A DNA stretch of 64,000 nucleotides from Lysobacteraceae bacterium (GCA_004297225.1 SCUI01000013.1:62001-126000), one strand, 5' to 3'; shown: positions 16,445 to 24,062, counted from the stretch's first letter. Made by a program: numbers and translations. Notes: generated from the sequence alone by a model not told the origin.

Positions 16445-18871
16445 ATGGACACCTCACGCCGCAAGTCGCTTGGCATGACGCTTCTGGAGGTGATGGCCTC
16501 GGTCGCCATCGCCTCGTTCGGCCTGGTGGCCCTGGCCACGATGCAGATGAGCCTGGTGCGCTCCTCGGCCGAATCGCGCACGCAGTCAGTGGCGATCGCG
16601 CTGGCCAAGGAGAAACTGGAACAGCTCCGTTCGTTCGAAACATCTCTCCACTACATAGCTATCGATAGCGAGGCGGCGGAGTCGATTGATCGGGAAGGCG
16701 TGACATATTCGCGCACTACGACGGTGTCCCGGTATATCTATGACACGGGAACGAGCAAGTTCGTAGCAGCCGCCAACAAGACAAGTGACATGGGCGCGAA
16801 GGATTTCAAGCAGGTCCGCGTCACCGTCACCTGGACCGATGCCCAGGGCGCGACCCAGTCGGTGAGCCTGGAGGACGTGATCGACGGGCTGTCGCCTTCC
16901 GACTCCGCCAAGCTGCTCGCGGCGACCGCCGACAGCAGCCCGCGGACCGTGCAGGTCAAAATCCTGGACCCGGCCGCCGACGACATGGTCATTCCCATGG
17001 CCCTGAGTTCGGACGTGGAGAGCGCGGCAACCAATCCGAAGCCGAACGTGGTGCGCGGCGAGAACACGGTGGAAACGTCCTTCGACGTGATCACCTATAG
17101 CGGCCTCAACTCCGACGACGGCACCCGGGTCGCGCAGGCCAGGGTCGAAACGCTGATGGTTGGTTGCACCTGCGACTACGGTGCCGCGTCGGCGACCAAG
17201 GCAAAACGCCCGACCTATTGGAACGGCACCCGATATACGGTGCCGATCGACGCCGAATACACGGCACCGGCGGGCGTCGCCGCAGCGTATACAGCCCAGC
17301 AAAGCGACAAGTGCACGCTCTGCTGCCGCAACCATCACGATCCGGTCGGCACCGAAGGCGCCACGTTCTCGCCGCAACGGGTCACCAAGACCTCCGGGAA
17401 GGTTTCGGCTGCGCATCCGCACTACGCCAGCAAGGATGCCCTCGAGGCGGTCACTTCCGGTATTTACAAGGAATCCTGCCGGCTCATCCGGGTGGATGGC
17501 ATCTGGTCGGTCGCGGCCGACCTGTCCAATGACTACTTCGCCCTGCTGGCCACGGGCGACGGAACTACCGCCGAGACACCGGTTCCGGATTCCACGTCGG
17601 TGCTCGGGTCCCCGGCGATCACCGGCGGTGCGGTCGCGCGCTACCAGGACTTCGTGATCGATTACCTCGATGGCCGCTTCGTGGATCCAGCCCCCTCCAA
17701 GGGCACCGAGCAGACCACTTACAACGCCGTCGGCGACCCGTATGCACTGGCTAGGGGCGAGAAGTACGTGCTCGACGAGCCGTCCGCCATCGAGATCAAG
17801 CTGGTGGATGCCGGCGGCAAGTGGCTGCACTCCCGCGGGCTATATGTCGATTACCTCGAGGACGATGCGGTCGACGCCATCACTTCGGCCAAGGCGACGT
17901 CGGCATGCCAGGCTTCGGCCGAGGCGAAAAGCACCTGCATCCTGAAGCTGTTGCCGTTCACCACGATCAATTTGACGGAGCTTGCAGATTGGTCGCCCAC
18001 CAGCGGCCCGCTGGCGGTCACCAACAACGATTTCAGCGCGTCCCGTTCGGCCAGCGATCCCGTGCGCGGCAACGTCACCAGCAACGCCAAGGCGGAGATG
18101 CTGGGCGTGATCGTCAGCACTTTCGCCCGAAAGTCGAACTCGGGTCTGCTCGATCTTGCGTTCGACGCCATTTCCCCGGCTGACGCGACGACGACCCCCG
18201 ACACGCAGGCGTTCAATGTGCGCGATGGTCTCCCCACTGACATCGGCAGCGAACTGTTCTGGGTGCTGCTGACGATGCCAACCGACTTCGCCGGGACGCC
18301 CCAGGTCTCCTACATCACCGGCGCGCAGGCGTCCAAGGGTTGTTCGGCCTCGGGGTCGGGGACCGGCGTCTACAAGCAAAGCTGCAACGTGTCGAATGGC
18401 TCGCCCAGCGCCGGTCTTGGCGTGGCCAACACCATGGCCGTGCTTCTCAATGGCTACAACAAGTCGCGCAGTACCACCGACACCAAGGCGCTGGGTTTCA
18501 GCTGCACTTACGGTGGTGGCGACACTTCCACCGGATGGCCGACCATTTCGCCTGACGGCAAGGCCTATCCGGTAAACGTGTGCCCCAATTACAACATCAC
18601 GTCCGCCACCAACAAGACCAAGGGCGAAACCGCCAGCAAGATCACCGTCAGCAATGACGGCCTGGGCGCGGAATCGGCGTTGATCAACTTCACCAACCTC
18701 GATGCGAACGATGAGGTCGTGGTCGAATTCGCCGCCAATCCGACAAGCACCTTGGTCAATCGGCCAGCCAGCTGCTACTACACCTGCAACAAGGGAGAGA
18801 ACAAGGGCGCGTGCAAGGGCAACTCGGCTGACGTCACACTGCACTTCGCCGAGCCGGCAACCTGCCCCTGA
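16445..18871 (+). CDS. PilV-like prepilin fused to a very large Cys-rich extracellular region
   Basis: An 808-residue protein. The N-terminus is a PilV-type prepilin (leader MDTSRRKSLG, cleavage before MTLLEVMASV, Glu+5, then VALATMQMSLVRSSAESRTQ and KEKLEQLRSFE). PilV proteins normally have 130-180 residues, so some 650 residues are extra. These contain CTCD (C241, C243) and the compact motif CTLCCRNHHD (C290, C293, C294, H297, H298), which could bind a metal or form disulphides. Later Cys groups include CYYTC near the C-terminus. The start at 16445 lies 8 bases after the previous stop with GGAG ahead of it. It may be an adhesin displayed on the pilus tip. The function is inferred only from architecture and position. 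Confidence 0.72.
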   Translation: MDTSRRKSLGMTLLEVMASVAIASFGLVALATMQMSLVRSSAESRTQSVAIALAKEKLEQLRSFETSLHYIAIDSEAAESIDREGVTYSRTTTVSRYIYDTGTSKFVAAANKTSDMGAKDFKQVRVTVTWTDAQGATQSVSLEDVIDGLSPSDSAKLLAATADSSPRTVQVKILDPAADDMVIPMALSSDVESAATNPKPNVVRGENTVETSFDVITYSGLNSDDGTRVAQARVETLMVGCTCDYGAASATKAKRPTYWNGTRYTVPIDAEYTAPAGVAAAYTAQQSDKCTLCCRNHHDPVGTEGATFSPQRVTKTSGKVSAAHPHYASKDALEAVTSGIYKESCRLIRVDGIWSVAADLSNDYFALLATGDGTTAETPVPDSTSVLGSPAITGGAVARYQDFVIDYLDGRFVDPAPSKGTEQTTYNAVGDPYALARGEKYVLDEPSAIEIKLVDAGGKWLHSRGLYVDYLEDDAVDAITSAKATSACQASAEAKSTCILKLLPFTTINLTELADWSPTSGPLAVTNNDFSASRSASDPVRGNVTSNAKAEMLGVIVSTFARKSNSGLLDLAFDAISPADATTTPDTQAFNVRDGLPTDIGSELFWVLLTMPTDFAGTPQVSYITGAQASKGCSASGSGTGVYKQSCNVSNGSPSAGLGVANTMAVLLNGYNKSRSTTDTKALGFSCTYGGGDTSTGWPTISPDGKAYPVNVCPNYNITSATNKTKGETASKITVSNDGLGAESALINFTNLDANDEVVVEFAANPTSTLVNRPASCYYTCNKGENKGACKGNSADVTLHFAEPATCP

Positions 18872-18880
18872 GGATCCCGG

Positions 18881-19423
18881 TCACCGCGGCGCCGCGGAGC
18901 ATTGCTCCGCGGCCCGCGACGGGGCCCTGGCGTCGCGCAAGCGCCCGTCGTTCGCGAGCACCAGTGCCGCCGCGGAGCCCGGGCCATTGCCGGTGCACAA
19001 CGTGAACGTGACGTTCGACCCCGCATTCCCTCCATTGGGCTGGAACACCAGGCGCTTGCGGCCCTTGCTCGTGAACAGGCGGATGTCGTCGGGCAGCGCG
19101 GATTCCTCGTGCAAGAGCGTCTCGTTGGCATCGCGGCGCCGATCACCGTCGATGTCCGCATAGGCAATCCAGCCGTCGCTCCAGTCCCAGTCGTCCCTGC
19201 AATCGATTGCCGCGGACGGGCACAGCACCACTTCCGTCCCCGCGATCGCCGCATGGGTGATCGAGCGCTGCAGGGACCCCAACAACGCCGCCCGCGCCGC
19301 CGCCGCATGGGTCCGCGCGAGCGCGTTGCTCCAGGCGGGGACGGCGATCGCGAGCAGGATGCCCACGACCAGCATCGCGATCACCGCCTCGACCAGGGTG
19401 AATCCCCATTGCAGCGCGCGCAT
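18881..19423 (-). CDS. GspH/FimT-type prepilin, opposite strand
   Basis: A 180-residue prepilin with leader MRALQWG cleaved before FTLVEAVIAM (Glu+5), an ARAALLGSLQRSITHAAIAGTEVVLCPS helix-to-strand region typical of FimT/GspH, and the WSDGWIAYAD..GDRRRDANE segment seen in FimT relatives. A strong AAGGAGG ribosome binding site precedes the ATG at 19423. It converges on the 808-residue prepilin gene with a 9-base gap. With the FimT-like proteins at 6389 and 13448, this is the third family member within 13 kb. Three diverged copies suggest alternative tip subunits. Confidence 0.85.
   Translation of the reverse strand: MRALQWGFTLVEAVIAMLVVGILLAIAVPAWSNALARTHAAAARAALLGSLQRSITHAAIAGTEVVLCPSAAIDCRDDWDWSDGWIAYADIDGDRRRDANETLLHEESALPDDIRLFTSKGRKRLVFQPNGGNAGSNVTFTLCTGNGPGSAAALVLANDGRLRDARAPSRAAEQCSAAPR
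18891..18913. terminator. Inverted repeat at the convergent ends of two prepilin genes
   Basis: Perfect 10-bp arms GCCGCGGAGC / GCTCCGCGGC with a 3-base loop, 20 bases beyond the plus-strand stop and within the last codons of the minus-strand gene. It lacks a T-run, so it may act as an mRNA 3' stabiliser or weak bidirectional terminator. Confidence 0.4.
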
Positions 19424-19526
19424 CGGCGTCCTCCTTCCACTGGATGGAACGCAGCATGGGCCGCGCGGACCGAGGGAGGGATCGGCGTCCCCCGTCGCCG
19501 ACCGTAGGAAGTCCCCCCGATGCGCC

Positions 19527-19538
19527 GTAACCGTTTAC
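19527..19538. promoter_or_regulatory. Palindrome between the divergent prepilin and RNA promoter
   Basis: GTAACCGTTTAC is a near-palindrome (GTAA....TTAC arms) lying 25 bases upstream of the TTGACA box at 19563 and about 100 bases upstream of the minus-strand prepilin start. Its position suits a regulator of either transcript. The binding protein is unknown. Confidence 0.3.
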
Positions 19539-19562
19539 AGCGCCGCTACCGCGAAAAACGAT

Positions 19563-19592
19563 TTGACACGGGAAAAAGGCCCGACGTAATGT
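19563..19592 (+). promoter_or_regulatory. Sigma-70-type promoter in the gene-free stretch
   Basis: TTGACA (19563-19568), 18-base spacer, TAATGT (19587-19592). It reads into a region without a convincing protein gene but with hairpins and terminators, so it probably drives a non-coding RNA starting near 19599. Confidence 0.55.
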
Positions 19593-19720
19593 GATGTCCG
19601 TCGCAGCTTTCCGCCCTTTCGGAACCTGCGGAGTCGCCGGCGAACTTCCTGTGGGGGGAGGGACGTCGGGTCAAATCCAGGCGTCCGGAGAGAACGCCGT
19701 CGTCACAAGCATGGAAGTCT

Positions 19721-19740
19721 GGCCGCCCAGTCGGCCTTTT
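19721..19740 (+). terminator. Terminator-like hairpin inside the candidate RNA
   Basis: GGCCG (19721-19725) and CGGCC (19732-19736) with a 6-base loop, followed by TTTT. The stem is short, so termination may be partial. It would release an RNA of about 140 nt from the promoter at 19563. Confidence 0.5.
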
Positions 19741-19890
19741 CGGGGTATCCACTTCGAGAACAGAACGCGGAAGCGATACCGGTCCTGCCGCAGGAAGCGG
19801 GCAGGGACGCAGCAAGGCAGGACGCCAGTCGGCAGGACGCCGGCGCAGGACGCGAACGTGGACCGGGACAACTTGCCGGCATTCGGAATT

Positions 19891-19917
19891 ACCCGGCCTT
19901 CGGGCCGGGTCTTTCTT
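19891..19917 (+). terminator. Intrinsic terminator of the candidate RNA
   Basis: ACCCGGCC-TTCG-GGCCGGGT with an 8-bp perfect stem and UUCG tetraloop, followed by CTTTCTT. It touches the stop codon of the convergent ExoD-like gene. No protein gene on the plus strand needs it, which supports an RNA gene upstream. Confidence 0.75.
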
Positions 19918-20521
19918 AGAACAGGCGGTCCAGGCCTTCCGCAGCGATCGCCGCGAACTTGCCCGACAGCACGCCGAACACCGCGATCGACACCAGGCCG
20001 CCGGCCCAGGCCAGCAGCATCAGCGCGCCATCGCGCTCGAGCATGGCGAAGGCGAACAGCAACAGCAGCCCGCCGAACAGGTAGTTGGTGAGCGGGATCG
20101 GCAGCGACAGCAGGAAGCCGAGCAGCACCAGCAGCAGGCCGGTCAGCATCATCGCCGCGCGCTGTTGCAGCAACAGCCCCAACCGCGGCCGCACCAGCCG
20201 CTCCAGGCGCGCCAGCCAGGGCACGATGAGCCGGTGGAAGCGCACCAGCGCGCCGCGATGCGGCCCGCGCCGTGCGATGAAGCGCGGCAGCCACGGCCGC
20301 CGGCGTCCCGCCAGCAACTGCACCCCGATCAGCATCACCAGCGGACCGCTGATCGCGCCGCCCACCGGGATCGGGATGAAGGCCGGCAGCGTCGCCACCA
20401 GCAGCAGCATGCCGAACGCGCGTCGCCCCAGCCCGGCGAGCAGCCCCTGCAGCGGCAGCAACTCGTCGGGATCGCCGATGGTGAAACCATCGAGCAACCC
20501 ACGCAGGTTGCGCTCACGCAT
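19916..20521 (-). CDS. ExoD-family membrane protein
   Basis: A 201-residue membrane protein of the ExoD family (named after a Rhizobium gene affecting exopolysaccharide synthesis and alkali sensitivity). It has about four or five membrane segments and the family features LLVATLPAFIPIPVGGAISGPL and LPIPLTNYLFG. The Met at 20521 is chosen because the conserved N-terminal region starts there, overlapping the upstream CorC-like gene by 8 bases, so the two are cotranscribed. Biochemical function is unknown. Confidence 0.85.
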   Translation of the reverse strand: MRERNLRGLLDGFTIGDPDELLPLQGLLAGLGRRAFGMLLLVATLPAFIPIPVGGAISGPLVMLIGVQLLAGRRRPWLPRFIARRGPHRGALVRFHRLIVPWLARLERLVRPRLGLLLQQRAAMMLTGLLLVLLGFLLSLPIPLTNYLFGGLLLLFAFAMLERDGALMLLAWAGGLVSIAVFGVLSGKFAAIAAEGLDRLF

Positions 20522-21875
20522 GGTCGCCGGGTGCTCCCGTGTCCCCTGGCCACGCCTCGCCGGCAATGCGCTGCATCAGCAGCTTGTCGATCCTGGGGCC
20601 ATCGAGGTCCACCACTTCGATCCTCCAGCCGCCCCAGTCGAAATGCTCGCCGGGGTGCGGGATCCGGCCGAATCGCGCGATGACCATGCCCGCGGCGGTG
20701 TGATAGTCGTGTTCGTCCTCGCCGGGCAGCAGGCCGCCGCCGAACAGCTCGCGCAGGTCGTCGAGCGGCAGCGAGCCGTCGACCAGCAGCGAGCCATCCT
20801 CGCGCTCCACCACCAGCGCCTCGGCGTCCGCGCTCTCGCCGGACTGCATCCGGCCCAGCACCGCGCCCATCAGGTCGTTCAGCGTGACCATCCCGGTCAC
20901 GTCGCCGTATTCGTCCACCACCAGCGCCAGCGACTGCTGTTCCTCGCGGAAGATCTCCAGCAGCTTCAGCGCATGCGTGGACTCGGACACGAACACGGTT
21001 TCGCGCAGCTCGCGGAACAGGTCGGGCGTGCGCTGGTCCAGGTGTTCGAGCAGCGATTTCACTTCCAGCACGCCCAGCACGTCCGCATCGCTGCCGCGAT
21101 AGACCGGGTAGCGGGAGTAGGGGGTCTCCTGCATCGCCGCCAGGTTCTCCTCGAAGCTGGCGGCGGCGTCGAGCCAGGTGATCCGCGGCCGCGGTGTCAT
21201 CAGGCTGTCCGCGGTGCGGTCGCCCAGGCGCATCACCCGCTGCATCATGTTGCGTTCGTCGGCGTCGATCAGGCCCTGCTCGTGGCTCTCGCTCACCAGC
21301 AGGCGGATTTCCTCCTCGGTGATGGCGTTGCGGGCGTCGTCGCGGATGCCGAGCAGGCGCAGGACCCCGCGGTTGATCGCGCCCAGGGCCAGGACCACGG
21401 GCTTGGCGATGCGCGCCAGCCAGTCCAGCGGCAACGCCACCCTGCAGGCGATCTTCTCGGGGTTGGTGAGCGCCAGGCGCTTGGGGATGAGCTCTCCGAA
21501 GATCACCTGGCCCGCGGTGATCAGGCCCACCGCGGTGCCGATGCCGATGGCGGAGGCGTATTCGATGGCTTCCGGCCACGTGCCTTCGAGCCACTGGCCG
21601 ATCTCCTTTCCGATCGCCTCGCCGCCGACCAGGCCGGTGAGCACGCCGATCAGGGTGATGCCGATCTGCACGGTGGACAGCAGGTGGTCCGGGTGCTCGG
21701 CCAGCGCCAGGGCCTTGCGGGCGCCGCGGCTGTGCTCGGCCATCTGCCGCAGGCGGCTCTTGCGCGAGGTCATGACCGCCATCTCCGACAGGGCGAAGAA
21801 CGCGTTCAGGACGATCAGGAGCAGGACGATCAGGAGCTGCAGCACGTGCGGTCCCAGGGGGCGGAGGCTCGCCAC
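20514..21875 (-). CDS. HlyC/CorC-family transporter with CNNM, CBS pair and CorC domains
   Basis: A 453-residue membrane protein. The order is the DUF21/CNNM membrane domain (about 1-185, with FFALSEMAVMTSRKSRLRQ and GELIPKRLAL), two CBS domains (about 210-330, with MTPR and VVDEYGDVTGMVTLNDLMGAVLG) and the CorC/HlyC C-terminal domain (about 345-435). Relatives are implicated in magnesium or cobalt efflux, the CBS pair sensing nucleotides. The start is read as GTG at 21875, five bases after TATCAT on the minus strand. It heads a two-gene operon with the ExoD-like gene. Confidence 0.9.
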   Translation of the reverse strand: MASLRPLGPHVLQLLIVLLLIVLNAFFALSEMAVMTSRKSRLRQMAEHSRGARKALALAEHPDHLLSTVQIGITLIGVLTGLVGGEAIGKEIGQWLEGTWPEAIEYASAIGIGTAVGLITAGQVIFGELIPKRLALTNPEKIACRVALPLDWLARIAKPVVLALGAINRGVLRLLGIRDDARNAITEEEIRLLVSESHEQGLIDADERNMMQRVMRLGDRTADSLMTPRPRITWLDAAASFEENLAAMQETPYSRYPVYRGSDADVLGVLEVKSLLEHLDQRTPDLFRELRETVFVSESTHALKLLEIFREEQQSLALVVDEYGDVTGMVTLNDLMGAVLGRMQSGESADAEALVVEREDGSLLVDGSLPLDDLRELFGGGLLPGEDEHDYHTAAGMVIARFGRIPHPGEHFDWGGWRIEVVDLDGPRIDKLLMQRIAGEAWPGDTGAPGDHA

Positions 21876-21886
21876 CGGCGATGATA
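21876..21886 (-). promoter_or_regulatory. -10 element immediately before the CorC-like gene
   Basis: On the minus strand TATCAT (21886-21881) is followed by five bases and the GTG start, which would give a leaderless or nearly leaderless mRNA. No ribosome binding site is seen. A downstream start codon is the alternative reading. Confidence 0.35.
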
Positions 21887-21918
21887 TCAGCCGCCCGTGG
21901 CGGCTCCCCCACGGGACG

Positions 21919-21936
21919 CTGACACAAAACGGTCAT
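21919..21936 (+). promoter_or_regulatory. Candidate Pho box upstream of the phosphate transport pair
   Basis: CTGACAC-AAAA-CGGTCAT reads as two 7-base direct repeats separated by four bases, as in the PhoB consensus CTGTCAT-N4-CTGTCAT (5 and 6 of 7 positions match). It lies 48-65 bases before the DUF47 gene, next to CATAAT (21934-21939), a possible -10. PhoB control of phosphate uptake genes is established in other bacteria. Here it is inferred. Confidence 0.5.
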
Positions 21937-21983
21937 AATCCAGCCATACCATCGTCACCTTCCCCAGTGCCGGAGGCGGCCGC

Positions 21984-22610
21984 ATGTTCTCCCTGCAGAC
22001 GATCTTCGGCCAGGGCAAGCAGTTCTATGCCCTGCTGGACGAGGCGGCCAAGGCCGCCCACGACAGCACCGTGGCGCTCTACGAGATGCTTTCCGACCGC
22101 ACCCGGGCCCCGGTCCTGGACGCGTTCAAGCTGGCCCGCCAGCGCGAGCGCGACGCCTCGGAGAAGATCAGCCAGGCCCTGGTCGACAGCTTCATCACCC
22201 CGATCGAACGCGAGGACATCGAGGCGCTGGGGTCGGCGCTGTACAAGATCCCCAAGCAGGTCGAGCGTTTCGCCGACCGCTTCGCATTGGCCCACCATCG
22301 CCTGGAGGGGATCGACTTCGCGCCGCGCGCGGCGATGCTCGAGAAGGCCGCCGCGGTGGTCGTGGAAATGGTCCACGAGCTGCACAAGATGCGCCTGGAG
22401 CCGATGAAGCGGCTGAGCGACAAGCTGCGGGTGATCGAGAACGAGGCGGACCGCCTGATCCTCGAGCTGCACCGCGACATCTACTCGGGCAACCTCGACG
22501 CCAGCGAGATGTTCCTGCTCAAGGAGTTCTTCGAGATCCTCGAAAAGGCGATCGACCGCTGCCGCGAGGCCGGCGTGGTCGCCTACGAAATCGCGCTGAA
22601 GAACAGCTGA
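21984..22610 (+). CDS. DUF47/PhoU-like protein partnering the Pit phosphate transporter
   Basis: A 208-residue, all-helical cytoplasmic protein of the DUF47 (TIGR00153) family related to PhoU. Features are the N-terminal FSLQTIFGQGKQFYALLDEAA region, acidic helices such as ENEADRLILELHRDIY that in PhoU proteins bind metal ions, and FFEILEKAIDRCREAG near the end. Ten bases separate it from the transporter gene. This pairing is widespread, and the protein is thought to adjust Pit activity. Confidence 0.9.
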   Translation: MFSLQTIFGQGKQFYALLDEAAKAAHDSTVALYEMLSDRTRAPVLDAFKLARQRERDASEKISQALVDSFITPIEREDIEALGSALYKIPKQVERFADRFALAHHRLEGIDFAPRAAMLEKAAAVVVEMVHELHKMRLEPMKRLSDKLRVIENEADRLILELHRDIYSGNLDASEMFLLKEFFEILEKAIDRCREAGVVAYEIALKNS

Positions 22611-22620
22611 GGCCGGCCCG

Positions 22621-23739
22621 ATGCTGACCCTCGTGCTGGTGGTGGTGCTCGCCGCGCTCGTGTTCGAGTTCATCAACGGCTTCCACGACACCGCCAACTC
22701 CATCGCGACCGTGGTCGCGACCAAGGTGCTGTCGCCGGGGTCCGCGGTGATGCTGGCAGCGACGATGAATCTCATCGGCGCGTTCATGGGCACCGCGGTG
22801 GCCAAGACCATCGCTTCCGGCCTGGTGGACACCGAGGTGGTGAACGTCACCGCGCAGGTGCTGCTATGCGCGCTGATGGGCGGCATCAGCTGGAACCTGA
22901 TCACGTGGTGGCTGGGCCTGCCGTCGTCGTCCTCGCATGCCTTGATCGGCGGCCTGTGCGGCGCCGCCCTGGCCGCCGCGCACAACGACTGGAACGCGCT
23001 GATCTGGTCGCAGGACCTGGGCGGCTGGACCCAGAACAAGGGCCTGCTGTGGAAGGTGCTGGTGCCGATGATCAGTTCGCCGATCGCCGGCTTCACCCTG
23101 GGCGTGGTGATCCTTTCGTTGCTCTACGTGTGCATCGCGGCGCTCGGTCGCGCCGGTCCGGTGTTGTCCAGGTTCGCGCGGCCGCGTTGGGTGAATGCCT
23201 TCTTCGGCAAGGCGCAGCTGGTTTCCGCCGCCTACATGGGCTATGCCCACGGCACCAACGATGCGCAGAAGACCATGGGCATCATCGCGCTGACGATCTT
23301 CGCCGCGCAGGCCAACGGCGTGCTCGACGACCTGCCGGGCTGGCTCTCGTTCCTGCATCCGAACGGCGACGAGTCCGGGATCGATCCCTGGATCATCACC
23401 ACCTGCGCGCTGGTGATGGCGGCCGGCACCGCGGCCGGCGGCTGGCGGATCATCAAGACGCTGGGCCACAAGATGGTCAAGCTGCACCCGATCGACGGCT
23501 TCGCCGCGGAGTCGGCCTCGGCGACGATCCTGGTGACGGCGGCGCACTTCGGCATGCCGGTGTCCACCACCCACAGCATCTCGACCGCGATCATGGGCGT
23601 GGGCTTCGCCAAGAATCCGCGCGCGCTGAAATTCACCGTGATCGAACGGATCATCTGGGCCTGGATCCTGACCATCCCCGCCGCCGGCGGCATGGCCTAC
23701 GCGACGTTGCGGCTGTTCGAATTGCTGGGATGGGCGTAG
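22621..23739 (+). CDS. pit: Low-affinity inorganic phosphate transporter, PiT family
   Basis: A 372-residue inner membrane protein with about ten membrane segments. The two PiT signature repeats are visible: FEFINGFHDTANSIATVVATK (near residue 15) and YMGYAHGTNDAQKTMGIIAL (near 205), which form the phosphate/cation site. The internal duplication is also seen in GLPSSSSHALIGG and GMPVSTTHSISTAIMG. It takes up phosphate with protons or as metal phosphate. It follows the DUF47 gene in one operon and overlaps the next gene by 10 bases. Confidence 0.93.
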   Translation: MLTLVLVVVLAALVFEFINGFHDTANSIATVVATKVLSPGSAVMLAATMNLIGAFMGTAVAKTIASGLVDTEVVNVTAQVLLCALMGGISWNLITWWLGLPSSSSHALIGGLCGAALAAAHNDWNALIWSQDLGGWTQNKGLLWKVLVPMISSPIAGFTLGVVILSLLYVCIAALGRAGPVLSRFARPRWVNAFFGKAQLVSAAYMGYAHGTNDAQKTMGIIALTIFAAQANGVLDDLPGWLSFLHPNGDESGIDPWIITTCALVMAAGTAAGGWRIIKTLGHKMVKLHPIDGFAAESASATILVTAAHFGMPVSTTHSISTAIMGVGFAKNPRALKFTVIERIIWAWILTIPAAGGMAYATLRLFELLGWA

Positions 23740-24062
23740 CCGACGCCGAGCGCATCCTTGCCGCGGTCCGCGCCATCCCGCGCGGGCAGGTGGCCAGCTA
23801 CGGCGAGGTCGCGCGCCGCGCCGGCTTGCCGCGTCGCGCGCGGCTGGCGGCCCGGGTCCTGAGCGCGAACACCGATCCTTCCTTGCCCTGGCACCGGGTG
23901 CTGCGCGCCGACGGTCGCATCGCCTTCCCCGAGGGTTCGCACGGTTTCCGCGAGCAGGCGCAACGGCTGCGCGCGGAAGGGGTGGCGGTGGTGGGTGGCC
24001 GCGTGCGGGCGCCGACGCGCCAGGGCAGTGATCTCGACGCGGAGCTCTGGGCCACGCCCTGA
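23730..24062 (+). CDS. Alkyltransferase-like (ATL) DNA-binding protein
   Basis: A 110-residue protein equal to the DNA-binding half of O6-methylguanine-DNA methyltransferase. The acceptor motif PCHRV is replaced by PWHRV (W54), the mark of ATL proteins, which bind O6-alkylguanine without repairing it and pass the lesion to nucleotide excision repair. The helix-turn-helix IPRGQVASYGEVARRAGLP and the RIAFPEG stretch fit the fold. ATG 23730 overlaps the pit stop by 10 bases, so it may be read from the same mRNA. uvrB lies about 5 kb away but is not linked by operon. Confidence 0.88.
   Translation: MGVADAERILAAVRAIPRGQVASYGEVARRAGLPRRARLAARVLSANTDPSLPWHRVLRADGRIAFPEGSHGFREQAQRLRAEGVAVVGGRVRAPTRQGSDLDAELWATP

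Larger units (their letters stand above)
19599..19917 (+). ncRNA. Candidate Rsm/Csr-type regulatory RNA with AGGA-loop hairpins
   Basis: No credible gene lies between 19424 and 19915. Downstream of the promoter at 19563 the sequence carries about fifteen GGA triplets and hairpins that expose GGA in their loops: 19680-19698 (GGCGT/ACGCC), 19766-19775 (loop GGAA), 19784-19805 (8-bp stem with one bulge, loop AGGAA), 19816-19826 (loop AGGAC), 19830-19842 (CGGC/GCCG, loop AGGAC) and 19843-19853 (loop CAGGA). The last four are in tandem. The transcript would end at the terminator at 19891-19917. CsrB/RsmZ-type RNAs titrate CsrA/RsmA with exactly such AGGA loops, so that role is inferred. An internal terminator at 19721-19740 could divide it into two RNAs. 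Not recognised as 6S, tmRNA or RNase P RNA. Confidence 0.5.

Noticed and set aside
17312-17341. A c-type haem binding site in the 808-residue prepilin-like protein
   Set aside because: The sequence is CTLCC, not CxxCH, so standard haem attachment is not expected.
19599-19917. 6S RNA, tmRNA or RNase P RNA as identity of the candidate RNA
   Set aside because: The conserved landmarks (large central bubble of 6S, tRNA-like CCA end of tmRNA, GAGGAAAGTCCGGGC-type block of RNase P) were not found.
19591-20091. Plus-strand open frame of 166 codons through the gene-free stretch
   Set aside because: No ribosome binding site or recognisable domain, and it runs across the terminator into the ExoD-like gene. 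The RNA reading of this region fits better.
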